Shown in pieces: positions 1 to 6,671 of a DNA stretch of 12,837 nt (its first letter is position 1; the number at the start of each line of letters is the position of its first letter). Below the pieces are notes generated by a model. The model did no database searches. It saw only the letters and a program-made list of their open reading frames with translations, and was not told where the DNA came from. The position numbers and the translations under genes are program-made. Source of the DNA: JACOTK01 sp038256565 (GTDB lineage: Bacteria; Actinomycetota; Acidimicrobiia; Acidimicrobiales; CADCSY01); the NCBI GenBank assembly GCA_038256565.1, contig JBBSKG010000076.1:1-12837 (forward strand). The letters are read 5' to 3'.

Positions 1-755
1 CAGTTACTGAACCACCAGGTGCTGTTGTGGTGCAGTATCCGAATTACCTGGGCTGCATCGAAGACCTTGCCGAGGCTCGTGCGTTGGCAGACGTTCATGG
101 TGCCTTGTTGATAGTGGTTATGGACCCAGTTGCTGGGGGAATGCTTGCTTCGCCCGGCTCATTAGGGGCCGACGTAGTTGTGGGGGAGGGCCAACCTTTT
201 GGTACTCCTCTTTCATTTGGAGGGCCTTACCTTGGGCTCTTTGCATGCAAGCTCGATTTAGTGCGTCGCCTTCCAGGTCGCCTTGTTGGCGAGACGCTTG
301 ATGTGGAAGGGCGACGAGCATATGTCACTACTTTACGCACGCGCGAACAAGACATTCGCCGAGAGAAAGCGTCGTCAAACGTTTGCACTAACCAGACCTT
401 GATTGCGGTGGTTTGTGCCATTCAGATTTCTTGGCTGGGCACCTCGGGACTGCGAGAGTTGGCGTTGCGTTGCGCTAGGGCGACCCGCTACTTAAGAGAG
501 TCCGTAATCGCTATTGATGGAGTTGAACTTGTCTCTAATGCCCCAACTCTTCGTGAGTTTGCAATGAGGCTGCCACTCGACGCTGACCTTGTCATTGAAC
601 GAATGGCTGAGGAAGGATTTCTCGCTGGCGTTGCCCTTGGCGGGGGCCACGACGACGGTGCCTATGGCGATGGACTATTGGTCGCTGCTACTGAGCGGCG
701 AACTCGAGCTGAAATTGACGCCTATGTTCATGCACTCGAAAAGGTGATTCGATGA
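1..755 (+). CDS. gcvPA: Glycine dehydrogenase (decarboxylating) subunit 1, 5' partial
   Basis: C-terminal part of the alpha half of the PLP-dependent P-protein of the glycine cleavage system, which decarboxylates glycine and passes the aminomethyl group to lipoyl-GcvH. The frame is open to the window edge (codons from base 3, 250 residues seen), so the true start lies upstream; the GTG at 27 is internal, because the residues before it (GAVVVQYPNYLG) already belong to the family. Family motifs seen are PFGTPLSFGGPYLG, then RLPGRLVGET, then TREQDIRREKASSN-CTNQTL. The usual subunit is about 450 residues, so slightly over half is visible. The stop overlaps the gcvPB start as ATGA (752-755), implying translational coupling in one operon. 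Family assignment is secure. Confidence 0.96.
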   Translation, partial: VTEPPGAVVVQYPNYLGCIEDLAEARALADVHGALLIVVMDPVAGGMLASPGSLGADVVVGEGQPFGTPLSFGGPYLGLFACKLDLVRRLPGRLVGETLDVEGRRAYVTTLRTREQDIRREKASSNVCTNQTLIAVVCAIQISWLGTSGLRELALRCARATRYLRESVIAIDGVELVSNAPTLREFAMRLPLDADLVIERMAEEGFLAGVALGGGHDDGAYGDGLLVAATERRTRAEIDAYVHALEKVIR

Positions 756-2254
756 CCACATCTCTTCCCGGTGGACGGGCAACGAGCATTCCTCTCCTTG
801 GCCATGACGAGGAGCCGACGATATTTTCGTTGTCGTCGCCACAGCGCCAAGCTTGGTCGTTTCGCACGACTGACCTGCCTGAGTGGGAACCTGAAGAACT
901 AGTTCCTGCTGCCTATTTGGCTTCTGAGCCGGTCAAACTGCCCGAGGTGTCAGAGCGGGATTTAGTGGCTCATTTCACCAGGCTTTCGCATCGTCAATAT
1001 TCCGTCGATCTTGGCGCTTACCCATTGGGTTCATGCACTATGAAGTACAACCCCAAACTTTGTGACGACGCCGCGTCGTTACCAGGGTTGGCAAACGTGC
1101 ACCCCGCTGCGCCGGTTGCATTGATTCAGGGTTGGCTTGAGTTGTTGGTTTCGCTTGAAGAATCGCTTTGTGAAACAACTGGAATGGTGGCAGCTACTTT
1201 GCAACCACCGGCTGGAGCGGCAGGGGAGCTGTGTGGCCTTTTGTTGATGCGAGCTTGGCATGAAGACCAAGGCCGTCAACGCACCAAGGTGATCATTCCC
1301 GACTCTGCACATGGCACGAACCCAGCATCTGTAACCCTTGGCGGCTACGAAACAGTGACGGTGCCAAGTGATGCCCGGGGTTGTGTTGATCTAAAAGCGT
1401 TGCGGGAAGTTCTTGATGAAGACGTTGCCGGGATCATGTTGACCAACCCCAACACACTCGGGCTATTTGAAGAAGACATCGCCGAGATCGCCGCTGCGGT
1501 ACATGAGGTCGGTGGGCTCTTGTATTACGACGGGGCCAATCTCAATGCCATCCTTGGGGTCACTCGCCCAGGCGACATGGGTTTTGACATTGTTCATATG
1601 AACCTGCACAAGACCTTTGCCGTGCCACATGGCGGGGGAGGACCAGGGGCTGGACCCGTTGCAGTGTCAGAACGCCTTGCGCCATACCTTCCGGGACCGC
1701 GTCCGGTTCGTTTAAGTGACGGATCGTTTGGCTGGCAGACACCTGAACGTTCAATCGGAAGGGTCCATGGGTGGCATGGCAATGCACTAGCGCTTGCGCG
1801 GGCATATTCGTATCTCATTGCAAACGGCGGTGATGGTTTGCGCAAGGTGTCTGAAGCTGCTGTTCTCAATGCCAACTGGATTCGCCATCGGCTGCGAGGC
1901 CATTACGACATTCCTTTTGATCGTCCGAACATGCATGAGTGTGTGGTATCTGCGTCCAACCTTAAAAAGCGGGTTGGAGTAAAGGCGCTGGATGTTGCCA
2001 AGCGCCTCATAGAGGAGGGCTTCCATGCGCCTACGGTTTATTTCCCGCTAATAGTCGAGGAGGCTCTCATGATTGAGCCCACCGAAACTGAATCACCTCA
2101 GACGATGGAGGCATTAGCTGCCGCTTTGATATTTATTGCCGAACATGCATCAGAGGCTGACCGTGAAGCCCCTCGCAACACTCCGGTACGCCGGGTGGAT
2201 GAAGCCCTCGCCGCTCGCAAGCTCATTCCAACCGAAGACGCAAGATTCGGGTAA
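752..2254 (+). CDS. gcvPB: Glycine dehydrogenase (decarboxylating) subunit 2
   Basis: The PLP-binding half of the split glycine decarboxylase, working as a heterotetramer with GcvPA in the cytoplasm. It has 500 residues, normal to slightly long for the family. Landmarks in order: YPLGSCTMKYNPK at residues 90-102; DSAHGTNPASV near 184-194; TNPNTLG at 231-237; YYDGANLNAILG at 258-269; and NLHKTF followed by the glycine-rich PHGGGGPG, where Lys287 is the expected Schiff-base lysine. The C-terminus carries the typical TPVRRVDEALAAR segment. The start is the ATG inside the ATGA overlap with gcvPA. About 80 bp separate it from the next gene, with no obvious terminator hairpin. No gcvT or gcvH lies within view, so the rest of the system would have to be upstream or elsewhere. 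Confidence 0.97.
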   Translation: MTTSLPGGRATSIPLLGHDEEPTIFSLSSPQRQAWSFRTTDLPEWEPEELVPAAYLASEPVKLPEVSERDLVAHFTRLSHRQYSVDLGAYPLGSCTMKYNPKLCDDAASLPGLANVHPAAPVALIQGWLELLVSLEESLCETTGMVAATLQPPAGAAGELCGLLLMRAWHEDQGRQRTKVIIPDSAHGTNPASVTLGGYETVTVPSDARGCVDLKALREVLDEDVAGIMLTNPNTLGLFEEDIAEIAAAVHEVGGLLYYDGANLNAILGVTRPGDMGFDIVHMNLHKTFAVPHGGGGPGAGPVAVSERLAPYLPGPRPVRLSDGSFGWQTPERSIGRVHGWHGNALALARAYSYLIANGGDGLRKVSEAAVLNANWIRHRLRGHYDIPFDRPNMHECVVSASNLKKRVGVKALDVAKRLIEEGFHAPTVYFPLIVEEALMIEPTETESPQTMEALAAALIFIAEHASEADREAPRNTPVRRVDEALAARKLIPTEDARFG

Positions 2255-2333
2255 TGCTGTTTCACATTTAGTGATTCATATTAAGAACTCGTACCCGCTG
2301 CAACGCATCTATTAATAATTAGGAGAAAACGCT

Positions 2334-2876
2334 ATGAAAAAATTAAAACTTATTTTGGCTGCAGGCATTGGCGTTGCTCTTATTACAGCTGGATGCGGCG
2401 ATAAGGCTGCTGAGAAAATAGCGGAGAAGGCAGCGGAAAAAGCGATCGAGAAAAGTGCTGATGGGGGCGACGTTGACGTTGACATCGATTCAGATAGCGG
2501 AAAAGTCAAGGTAAAGGGTAAGGACGGAGAGGCAACCTTTGAGTCGGGTGGCGATTTGCCTGAGTGGGTTTCAGACGATCTTCCAATTCCCAAAGGTGCC
2601 AATGTCTTGTTGAGCACCACTTCAAAAGATGGCAACTATGTTCAGTTGACCGTTAAGGGCAATGCAAAGGATGTGTTTGAGAAGTTTCAAGCAGACCTTG
2701 CCATAAAAGGTATCGATATTGTAGGTGAACCAAGCATCATGGAGAGCGGAGAGGTGGGCATCTATTCCTTAGAGATTGCCGAGAAGAACGGCAAGCTAGG
2801 CCTAACGTTTACCTCAGGCGACGGCGATGAGACCGCCGTGACAATAACCCTTGCGCCTGAGACTGCCGGGGAGTAA
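2334..2876 (+). CDS. Small lipoprotein with AEK-rich segment, function unknown
   Basis: A 180-residue predicted lipoprotein. The N-terminus has MKKLKL, a hydrophobic stretch, and a lipobox ending ITAGC with the lipidated Cys at position 21. After this comes a low-complexity Ala/Glu/Lys stretch (AEKIAEKAAEKAIEK, about 25-40) likely to be helical, then an acidic alternating segment (DVDVDIDSDSG), a basic KVKVKGKDG, and a globular C-terminal part starting near LPEWVSDDLPIPKGA. The 'LPEWV..DLP.P.GA' opening followed by a small alpha/beta domain resembles uncharacterised actinobacterial surface lipoproteins; I know no function. The start is supported by a strong AGGAG at 2321-2325, 8 nt before ATG. 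It is probably anchored on the outer face of the cytoplasmic membrane. The lipoprotein call is good; the role is unknown. Confidence 0.85.
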   Translation: MKKLKLILAAGIGVALITAGCGDKAAEKIAEKAAEKAIEKSADGGDVDVDIDSDSGKVKVKGKDGEATFESGGDLPEWVSDDLPIPKGANVLLSTTSKDGNYVQLTVKGNAKDVFEKFQADLAIKGIDIVGEPSIMESGEVGIYSLEIAEKNGKLGLTFTSGDGDETAVTITLAPETAGE

Positions 2877-2881
2877 TCAGT

Positions 2882-2910
2882 CCAGAATCTGGTTAAGTAG
2901 CTGCGCTACT
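2882..2910. promoter_or_regulatory. Two adjacent palindromes between lipoprotein and GNAT-like gene
   Basis: Directly after the lipoprotein stop there is a perfect 11-bp palindrome CCAGA-A-TCTGG (2882-2892), followed 3 bp later by a perfect 6-bp stem with a 3-nt loop, AGTAGC-TGC-GCTACT (2896-2910). The second ends 15 nt before the ATG of the downstream gene. Neither is followed by a T-run, so an intrinsic terminator is unlikely. They could be an operator or an RNA structure controlling translation of the next gene. Palindromes are seen; the function is inferred. Confidence 0.4.
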
Positions 2911-2925
2911 CGCCGATCAGGCATC

Positions 2926-3744
2926 ATGAATTCAATCAAGATTTCTCTACCTAACTCGACTGTGTTGCGAATCGTTCGTGACCCATTAAACACCTTGACA
3001 CAGGATGAAATCGATGCCTTGCTTCCGTCCTGTGTCGCTATAGCTCGTACCGGTTTCGGATCAGATCAAATTTCAGAGTCTGATGTTGCACTGCATGCCA
3101 TTGAAGTTGGCTATGGGGCGTATCTAACGACGAATGATCAGCTCGTTGGTTTCGCCGCAGCCAGTGTTTTTAAAGTGAAACGACTAGTGCGTCCCGTTCT
3201 CTACCTTGCTGGCACTGCTATCGAAAAACAGTCACAGGGTTGGGATTACTACCACCCCCTGGTGCTTGCTCGCTTGGCCCTTGGTACGGTCAACGGTGCA
3301 AGTCATTTTGCAACCCGAACACAAAGCCCGATTGTCTGTAAGGCGTTACGTGAATACACCTGGTATCCATTCGATCGAAGCGGGCGTCGTTACGGGCACG
3401 TTGCTCGTGAGGTTGCCGAGCATCTATACGAACATGGCAGTGACTTCCGAGGCCCTGAAGGCGTTCTGATGGACGAAGAGACTGGCGTTGTGCGTCGTGC
3501 CTATGAACAACCCATGTACAAGAATGTGCCGTGGTCTAGCCATGCAGAGATCGATAATTACTTCTTAGAAAATGTTTCGACCGAACATGGCGATGCACTC
3601 ATCTTGGTTGGGACCATGGAGGGCAGGGCTGATATGTCTAGGTGCATGCAGTCCATTGGAATGTCGTTCCAAGAACTGGTTGCCCTACTCAGCCCCCTCG
3701 CCCTCCATGGGTCTCAAGGCGAAGTGGTCACTGCTTCTCGATAA
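2926..3744 (+). CDS. Probable GNAT-fold (N-acetyltransferase-like) protein
   Basis: A 272-residue soluble protein. The ATG at 2926 (MNSIKISLPNS) is chosen over an upstream in-frame ATG at 2851, which would overlap the lipoprotein and read through the palindromes with atypical sequence. The first half has a pattern suggestive of a GNAT fold: an N-terminal helical region, a GFAAASVF strand after the 'YLTTNDQLV' turn, then PVLYLAGTAIEKQSQGWDYY, where a beta-4 strand is followed by a Q-x-x-G-W turn like the acetyl-CoA loop, and a long helix. The loop is not a clean Q/R-x-x-G-x-G/A, so catalytic activity is uncertain. The C-terminal about 100 residues are unassigned. No clear Shine-Dalgarno is present. 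The end overlaps the convergent RDD gene by 17 bp. The gene is certain; the family is a moderate call. Confidence 0.6.
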   Translation: MNSIKISLPNSTVLRIVRDPLNTLTQDEIDALLPSCVAIARTGFGSDQISESDVALHAIEVGYGAYLTTNDQLVGFAAASVFKVKRLVRPVLYLAGTAIEKQSQGWDYYHPLVLARLALGTVNGASHFATRTQSPIVCKALREYTWYPFDRSGRRYGHVAREVAEHLYEHGSDFRGPEGVLMDEETGVVRRAYEQPMYKNVPWSSHAEIDNYFLENVSTEHGDALILVGTMEGRADMSRCMQSIGMSFQELVALLSPLALHGSQGEVVTASR

Positions 3745-4252
3745 CTACCGTTCCCATGATCTTGTCAGTAAAGGTCTGTTTCTTGGGGTCCCAAAGGGGG
3801 AAGAGGTAACCGATGTAGCAAGGGAGCTGGTCAACGATGTGGAGAAAATTTCTGGCAATCCCCATCCATCCGCCAATGAATTGGCCGTCAGTTTCTTTGA
3901 CAAGTGCAATTCCTAATTGTTTTTTGCCAAGAGTCTGACCGGTTTCTCCACCTTGGTAGATGTTGTAGAACACCCACGCAATCACTGGTAAATACAACAA
4001 CATGGCGAGGCGTGGAAATACAAAACCTACGAGTACGACGGGAATGAATGGGAGGAACGTATCGATCAATGTAGCTCCGACTCGCTTGCCCCAACTCGCC
4101 AATGGCGGTCCTTGCCATGTTGAGGCAACGGGTGGAGCGGGCGGAGTGGGGTAGCTGCCGCCTGGGGGCGGGGATGATGGTGGGGGCGGAAAACTGCCAC
4201 CTGGTGGTTGATTAAAAGGCGGTTGACCTGGAGGAGGAGGGACGTTGCTCAT
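3728..4252 (-). CDS. RDD-family membrane protein with proline-rich N-terminus
   Basis: A 174-residue protein. The first about 50 residues are Pro/Gly-rich (PPPPG, PPPPSSPPPGG), a cytosolic low-complexity tail common in actinobacterial RDD proteins. The RDD domain follows: WGKRVGATLIDTFLP with the signature Arg57 and Asp64, a hydrophobic helix about 62-79, another about 82-100, the GQTLGKKQLGI loop, and a last segment with WDPKKQTFTDKIMGTVVI holding the final conserved Asp163. RDD proteins are small polytopic membrane proteins; some act in ion transport, but most have no assigned substrate, and none can be given here. A good AAGGAG (complement of 4258-4263) precedes the ATG. Its 3' end overlaps the convergent GNAT-like gene by 17 bp. 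The family call is strong; the role is unknown. Confidence 0.88.
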   Translation of the reverse strand: MSNVPPPPGQPPFNQPPGGSFPPPPSSPPPGGSYPTPPAPPVASTWQGPPLASWGKRVGATLIDTFLPFIPVVLVGFVFPRLAMLLYLPVIAWVFYNIYQGGETGQTLGKKQLGIALVKETDGQFIGGWMGIARNFLHIVDQLPCYIGYLFPLWDPKKQTFTDKIMGTVVIEKQ

Positions 4253-4308
4253 AAAGACTCCTTATCGAAAACACATTGGGTGACATGGGCAATGCAATCC
4301 CAGCCGCT

Positions 4309-4336
4309 CTTATGTTGCGGGAGCAGGTTAACTCAA
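4309..4336 (-). promoter_or_regulatory. Candidate promoter of the RDD gene
   Basis: On the minus strand TTGAGT (complement of 4331-4336) and CATAAG (complement of 4309-4314) are separated by 16 bp, each matching 4 of 6 consensus positions, about 57 bp before the RDD start. This lies in the 113-bp gap after the aldolase-like gene, which holds nothing else I recognise. Read-through from the aldolase gene is an alternative. Confidence 0.3.
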
Positions 4337-4365
4337 GCATGTCCTCTCGTCTTGGATGTTCAGAT

Positions 4366-5124
4366 TTAGTTGAGCAGGTCTGGCTCGGCGCTTACGATCC
4401 AGTCATAAGAGGGCTGGAAGCTGAACCAGCCACCTAGGTGTGAACCAACTTGGCTTGCCGTGAGGGCTGCGTCTTCTTTGTTGATTAGCACCGGCTTTCC
4501 TGCCGCTTCGGCCAACAGCTGAGCGTGACAGCTACGGTCCATTGAGATGAACCACCACACGGCTTCGTCAACGGTTTGGCCCACTGTTAAAAGGCCGTGG
4601 TTGCGCAATATGACAGCCTTGTTGTCGCCAAGAGCAACGCCGATTCGTTTACCTTCAGCTGGGTCGAGCACGACACCGGTGTAGTCGTCGAACAATCCAT
4701 GGTCTTGATAAAAGGAACACGAGTCTTGCGTGATTGGGTCAAGGAGGCGGCCAAGGGTTGACCATGCCTTGCCGTACATCGAGTGTGTGTGCGCAGCGGC
4801 AACAACGTCTGGGCGAGTTTCATGAATTTGCGAATGAATAGCAAAGGCAGCTCGGTTAACGCCACGGTCGCCTTCAACGACGTCACCTTGTCCATTAACT
4901 AGCAAAAGATCAGAGACCTTAATGTGGCCGAAGTACATGCCAAAGGGGTTAACCCAAAAATGATCAAGACGTTCGGGGTCGCGAGCAGTTATGTGTCCTG
5001 CAATTCCTTCGTCATATCCATAACGAGCAAACAGCCGAAACGATGCCGCAAGGCGTTGCTTGCGATGTAGCCGTTCTTCTTCAGGCGTTGCGAAAGTAGG
5101 CGGCATTGGAAACTGAACCGGCAT
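4366..5124 (-). CDS. Class II aldolase/adducin-family protein
   Basis: A 252-residue protein of the class II aldolase/adducin fold. Visible signatures are LFARYGYDEGIAGHITARDP (31-50), FWVNPFGMYFGHIKVSDLLLV (56-76), the metal-binding AAHTHS with His112 and His114, and LRNHGLLTVG with the third ligand His176. In fuculose- and ribulose-phosphate enzymes a catalytic Glu sits four residues before a conserved His (SSE...H); here the matching stretch is NRAAFAIH (90-97), with Ala93 at that position. This is typical of the adducin-like subgroup, so sugar-phosphate aldolase activity should not be assumed. A strong GGGAGG lies 6-8 nt upstream of the ATG. The neighbours give no pathway. The family is secure; the reaction is unknown. 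Confidence 0.9.
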   Translation of the reverse strand: MPVQFPMPPTFATPEEERLHRKQRLAASFRLFARYGYDEGIAGHITARDPERLDHFWVNPFGMYFGHIKVSDLLLVNGQGDVVEGDRGVNRAAFAIHSQIHETRPDVVAAAHTHSMYGKAWSTLGRLLDPITQDSCSFYQDHGLFDDYTGVVLDPAEGKRIGVALGDNKAVILRNHGLLTVGQTVDEAVWWFISMDRSCHAQLLAEAAGKPVLINKEDAALTASQVGSHLGGWFSFQPSYDWIVSAEPDLLN

Positions 5125-5188
5125 AACAATCCTCCCCGTATGTAATTTCCTTCACGCTATCCTGACGCCAATAACAATAATCGGCGAA

Positions 5189-5374
5189 TTATGTCAACTC
5201 CCGTTCGAAGACCCGCTTGGTGAGTTCTTCCATCACCCCGTTCGGGCACAGCAGTTCGAGGCCTCGGGTTTCTGCTTCGCCCAACACGTCGTCAATGAGC
5301 ATGTCGAGCTGATCGGTCGCCATCGCAGTCGGCTCAGCTGTTGACTCCGAAATCTCACGATCTGTAGTTGTCAT
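5189..5374 (-). pseudogene. IS256 (mutator) family transposase, N-terminal remnant
   Basis: The 61-codon frame reads as the beginning of a mutator-type transposase: DQLDMLIDDVLGEAETRG, then ELLCPNGVMEELTKRVFEREL. In full-length relatives this last part continues into (T)DHLGYE and about 350 more residues with the DDE catalytic domain. Here it ends at ELT followed at once by TAA at 5189-5191, and nothing recognisable as transposase follows, so most of the gene is lost. No terminal inverted repeat was found. The start may be the listed ATG or the internal Met18 (complement of 5323). The ATG overlaps the stop of the upstream membrane-protein gene as ATGA, odd for an insertion sequence and perhaps chance. 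The family call rests on pattern recognition. Confidence 0.65.
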
Positions 5375-5814
5375 AGGGATCGTGCAGTAGACCCGTGAGA
5401 CCTATCAGCACGGGTGCCAGTTGGTTCGGGACGAAACGACCAGACGGCAAGAGCTACGAAGAGACCGAGATAGATCGTGAGGTTTGCGAGCGCAAGCATT
5501 CGACGCTGTGGCCACAGCTCGTCGCAGGGTTCTCTTGCAAGTGTCTGGAGCTCGAGCACATGGCTGGCCTCTTCGGTGATTGAGGCCTCATGGTGCCCAG
5601 CAAACGGAGCCGAACAGCGGTAGTGAGCTGCGGCAGGAAGATCGTCGGGCCCAATCCCTGCCGGAAGCTGTCGAGGCAGGACCAACGGAACCCAATCGTC
5701 GAAAGGACTGACCATCCACCGGGCGATCACGAGTGTGAATAGCAGCAGCGCCACTGCTGCTATGAGGCGTGCCCGAGAGAACCCACGCCGTTCGATCGAC
5801 GGCAACTTGCACAT
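5371..5814 (-). CDS. Small two-helix membrane protein, function unknown
   Basis: A 147-residue protein from the ATG at 5814. A basic N-terminus (IERRGFSRAR) precedes one hydrophobic helix (about 17-35, AAVALLLFTLVIA), then a ~70-residue, probably extracytoplasmic loop with two Cys (67 and 97) that could pair, a second helix (about 106-126, LALANLTIYLGLFVALAVW), and a short polar tail. An in-frame GTG at 5931 would add 39 Ala/Gly/Ser-rich residues with no clear ribosome site. I prefer 5814: a TAGTGT box lies 7 nt before it, fitting a leaderless mRNA. The codons look G+C-richer than in the flanking housekeeping genes, suggesting transfer. It overlaps the transposase remnant by ATGA. No family recognised. 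Confidence 0.55.
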   Translation of the reverse strand: MCKLPSIERRGFSRARLIAAVALLLFTLVIARWMVSPFDDWVPLVLPRQLPAGIGPDDLPAAAHYRCSAPFAGHHEASITEEASHVLELQTLAREPCDELWPQRRMLALANLTIYLGLFVALAVWSFRPEPTGTRADRSHGSTARSL

Positions 5815-5931
5815 TAGGGCAACACTAGCACGGTCGCCCCGGCGAGCAGCCAGCGCGCAGCTGGCTGCGGGGCTCTTCGACTGGTCGCCGACTTCGGCAC
5901 CCACGAGCTGGACCTGACCTGGTGCCGACAC

Positions 5932-6167
5932 CTCAATAATAGGTAATACCTTACATTAGTATAATTATAAGCATATTTCATATGATTTCAGTATATGTTG
6001 CTCGACATTAGGTGAGGTTCGCGGCATCAGCCGCACCGACTATCTCAATAATCTAACTACTTTACATAACGAGCATTATCGGCACTTTTCATTGGACTAC
6101 AGCACGTCCGATCGAAATGCCATAAATCGTAGACGTAGCGGTTGCCTTCCAGGCCGCTATCGCCGAA
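5932..6167. other. AT-rich non-coding stretch with short repeats
   Basis: About 235 bp without a convincing gene, standing out by low G+C between two G+C-rich genes. It holds two copies of CTCAATAAT (5932-5940 and 6044-6052), each preceded by CCGAC; a perfect palindrome AGGTA-A-TACCT (5941-5951); CATAT/ATATG arms around two ATTTCA copies (about 5974-6000); and a GC hairpin GCGGC-ATCA-GCCGC (6021-6034). It may contain the promoter and operator of the HTH gene at 6168, or be the scar of a lost element. No clean -35/-10 pair could be fixed. Confidence 0.4.
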
Positions 6168-6419
6168 ATGCGTGTTCGTGACACTGACGAACTCACCACG
6201 CAGGAAACAGCACGACTTATCGGAGTCTCTCGACCAACGCTGATCCGCCTGCTCGACACCGGCGCGTTGGCGTTCCGACGCACCAACGGTACCCACGGGC
6301 ACCGCCGAATCTCGCGACGCGCCGCGCTCGCCTACCTACGTGCCGACCTCCAACGACGCCGTCACGCACTCGACGAACTCGCAGTCGACGCCGAAGCACT
6401 CGGTTTCTTCGAAAACTGA
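6168..6419 (+). CDS. Excisionase-like HTH protein, antitoxin of a PIN-type module
   Basis: An 83-residue MerR/excisionase-type DNA-binding protein. DELTTQETARLIGVSRPTLIRLLDTG (7-32) is the helix-turn-helix, followed by the wing (AFRRTNGTHGHRRIS) and a C-terminal helix ending RRRHALDELAVDAEALGFFEN. This ending and order are characteristic of 'excisionase family' antitoxins encoded just before PIN-domain toxins, which is the arrangement here: 25 bp downstream a PIN gene begins. Many relatives carry about 50 extra N-terminal residues; the frame upstream is open only to TAA at 6123 and has no start codon, so the N-terminus may be truncated. No Shine-Dalgarno is seen. It could still bind DNA or silence a related toxin elsewhere, but its own partner is broken. 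Confidence 0.7.
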   Translation: MRVRDTDELTTQETARLIGVSRPTLIRLLDTGALAFRRTNGTHGHRRISRRAALAYLRADLQRRRHALDELAVDAEALGFFEN

Positions 6420-6444
6420 TCGCCCACACCCGTAAGAGTCAACG

Positions 6445-6555
6445 ATGAACCGCAACCGCCCAGTCACCGGGTCGCTCGTCCTGCTCGACGCGAACGTGCT
6501 CTACCCGATCAACATCTGCGACTTCATTGTGATTAAACCTCCGGCCCACTGGTGA
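6445..6555 (+). pseudogene. PIN-domain toxin, truncated after the first motif
   Basis: The ATG 25 bp after the HTH gene opens a frame whose residues 10-28 read SLVLLDANVLYPINICDFI, the first strand and metal-binding Asp of a PIN-domain RNase plus the start of helix 1. The frame then runs into unrelated sequence (VIKPPAHW) and stops at 6553-6555 after 36 residues, against about 130-190 in complete relatives. The remaining acidic residues of the active site are absent, so no nuclease activity is possible. The breakpoint falls near 6525-6532; sequence beyond it reads better on the other strand, which points to a deletion or insertion joint rather than a point mutation. Confidence 0.7.
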
Positions 6556-6671
6556 TCTGTTCTTCCAGAATCAGCCCGGTGGCCTTGGCGGCCAGTTCCA
6601 GGCTTTCCATGGTGAGCCAAGGATCGAGCCATCAACGTCCAATTCCGTGGCCTCCAACGCCATAGGGCCAC
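6556..6671. other. Unassigned joint between broken toxin and broken protease
   Basis: About 115 bp with no recognisable gene. On the minus strand a short frame (complement of 6533-6610) reads MESLELAAKATGLILEEQ and ends SGPEV before TAA; it could be the C-terminal scrap of another protein, but it is too short to identify. Confidence 0.3.

Noticed and set aside
2312..2635. Minus-strand frame opposite the lipoprotein gene
   Set aside because: Ser/Ala/Phe-rich shadow of the AEK-coding repeat; no ribosome site and no family features.
5169..5197. Consensus -35 hexamer TTGACA (minus strand, 5192-5197) at the edge of the transposase remnant, as a promoter for the aldolase-like gene
   Set aside because: No acceptable -10 at 16-18 bp; the best box (TGTTAT) is at 15 bp. 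The hexamer is also just transposase codons for Leu-Thr.
5840..5945. Plus-strand frame reading LRLVADFGTHELDLTWCRHL as a C-terminal gene scrap
   Set aside because: Looks protein-like but too short to assign, has no start, and lies opposite the optional N-terminal extension of the membrane-protein gene.
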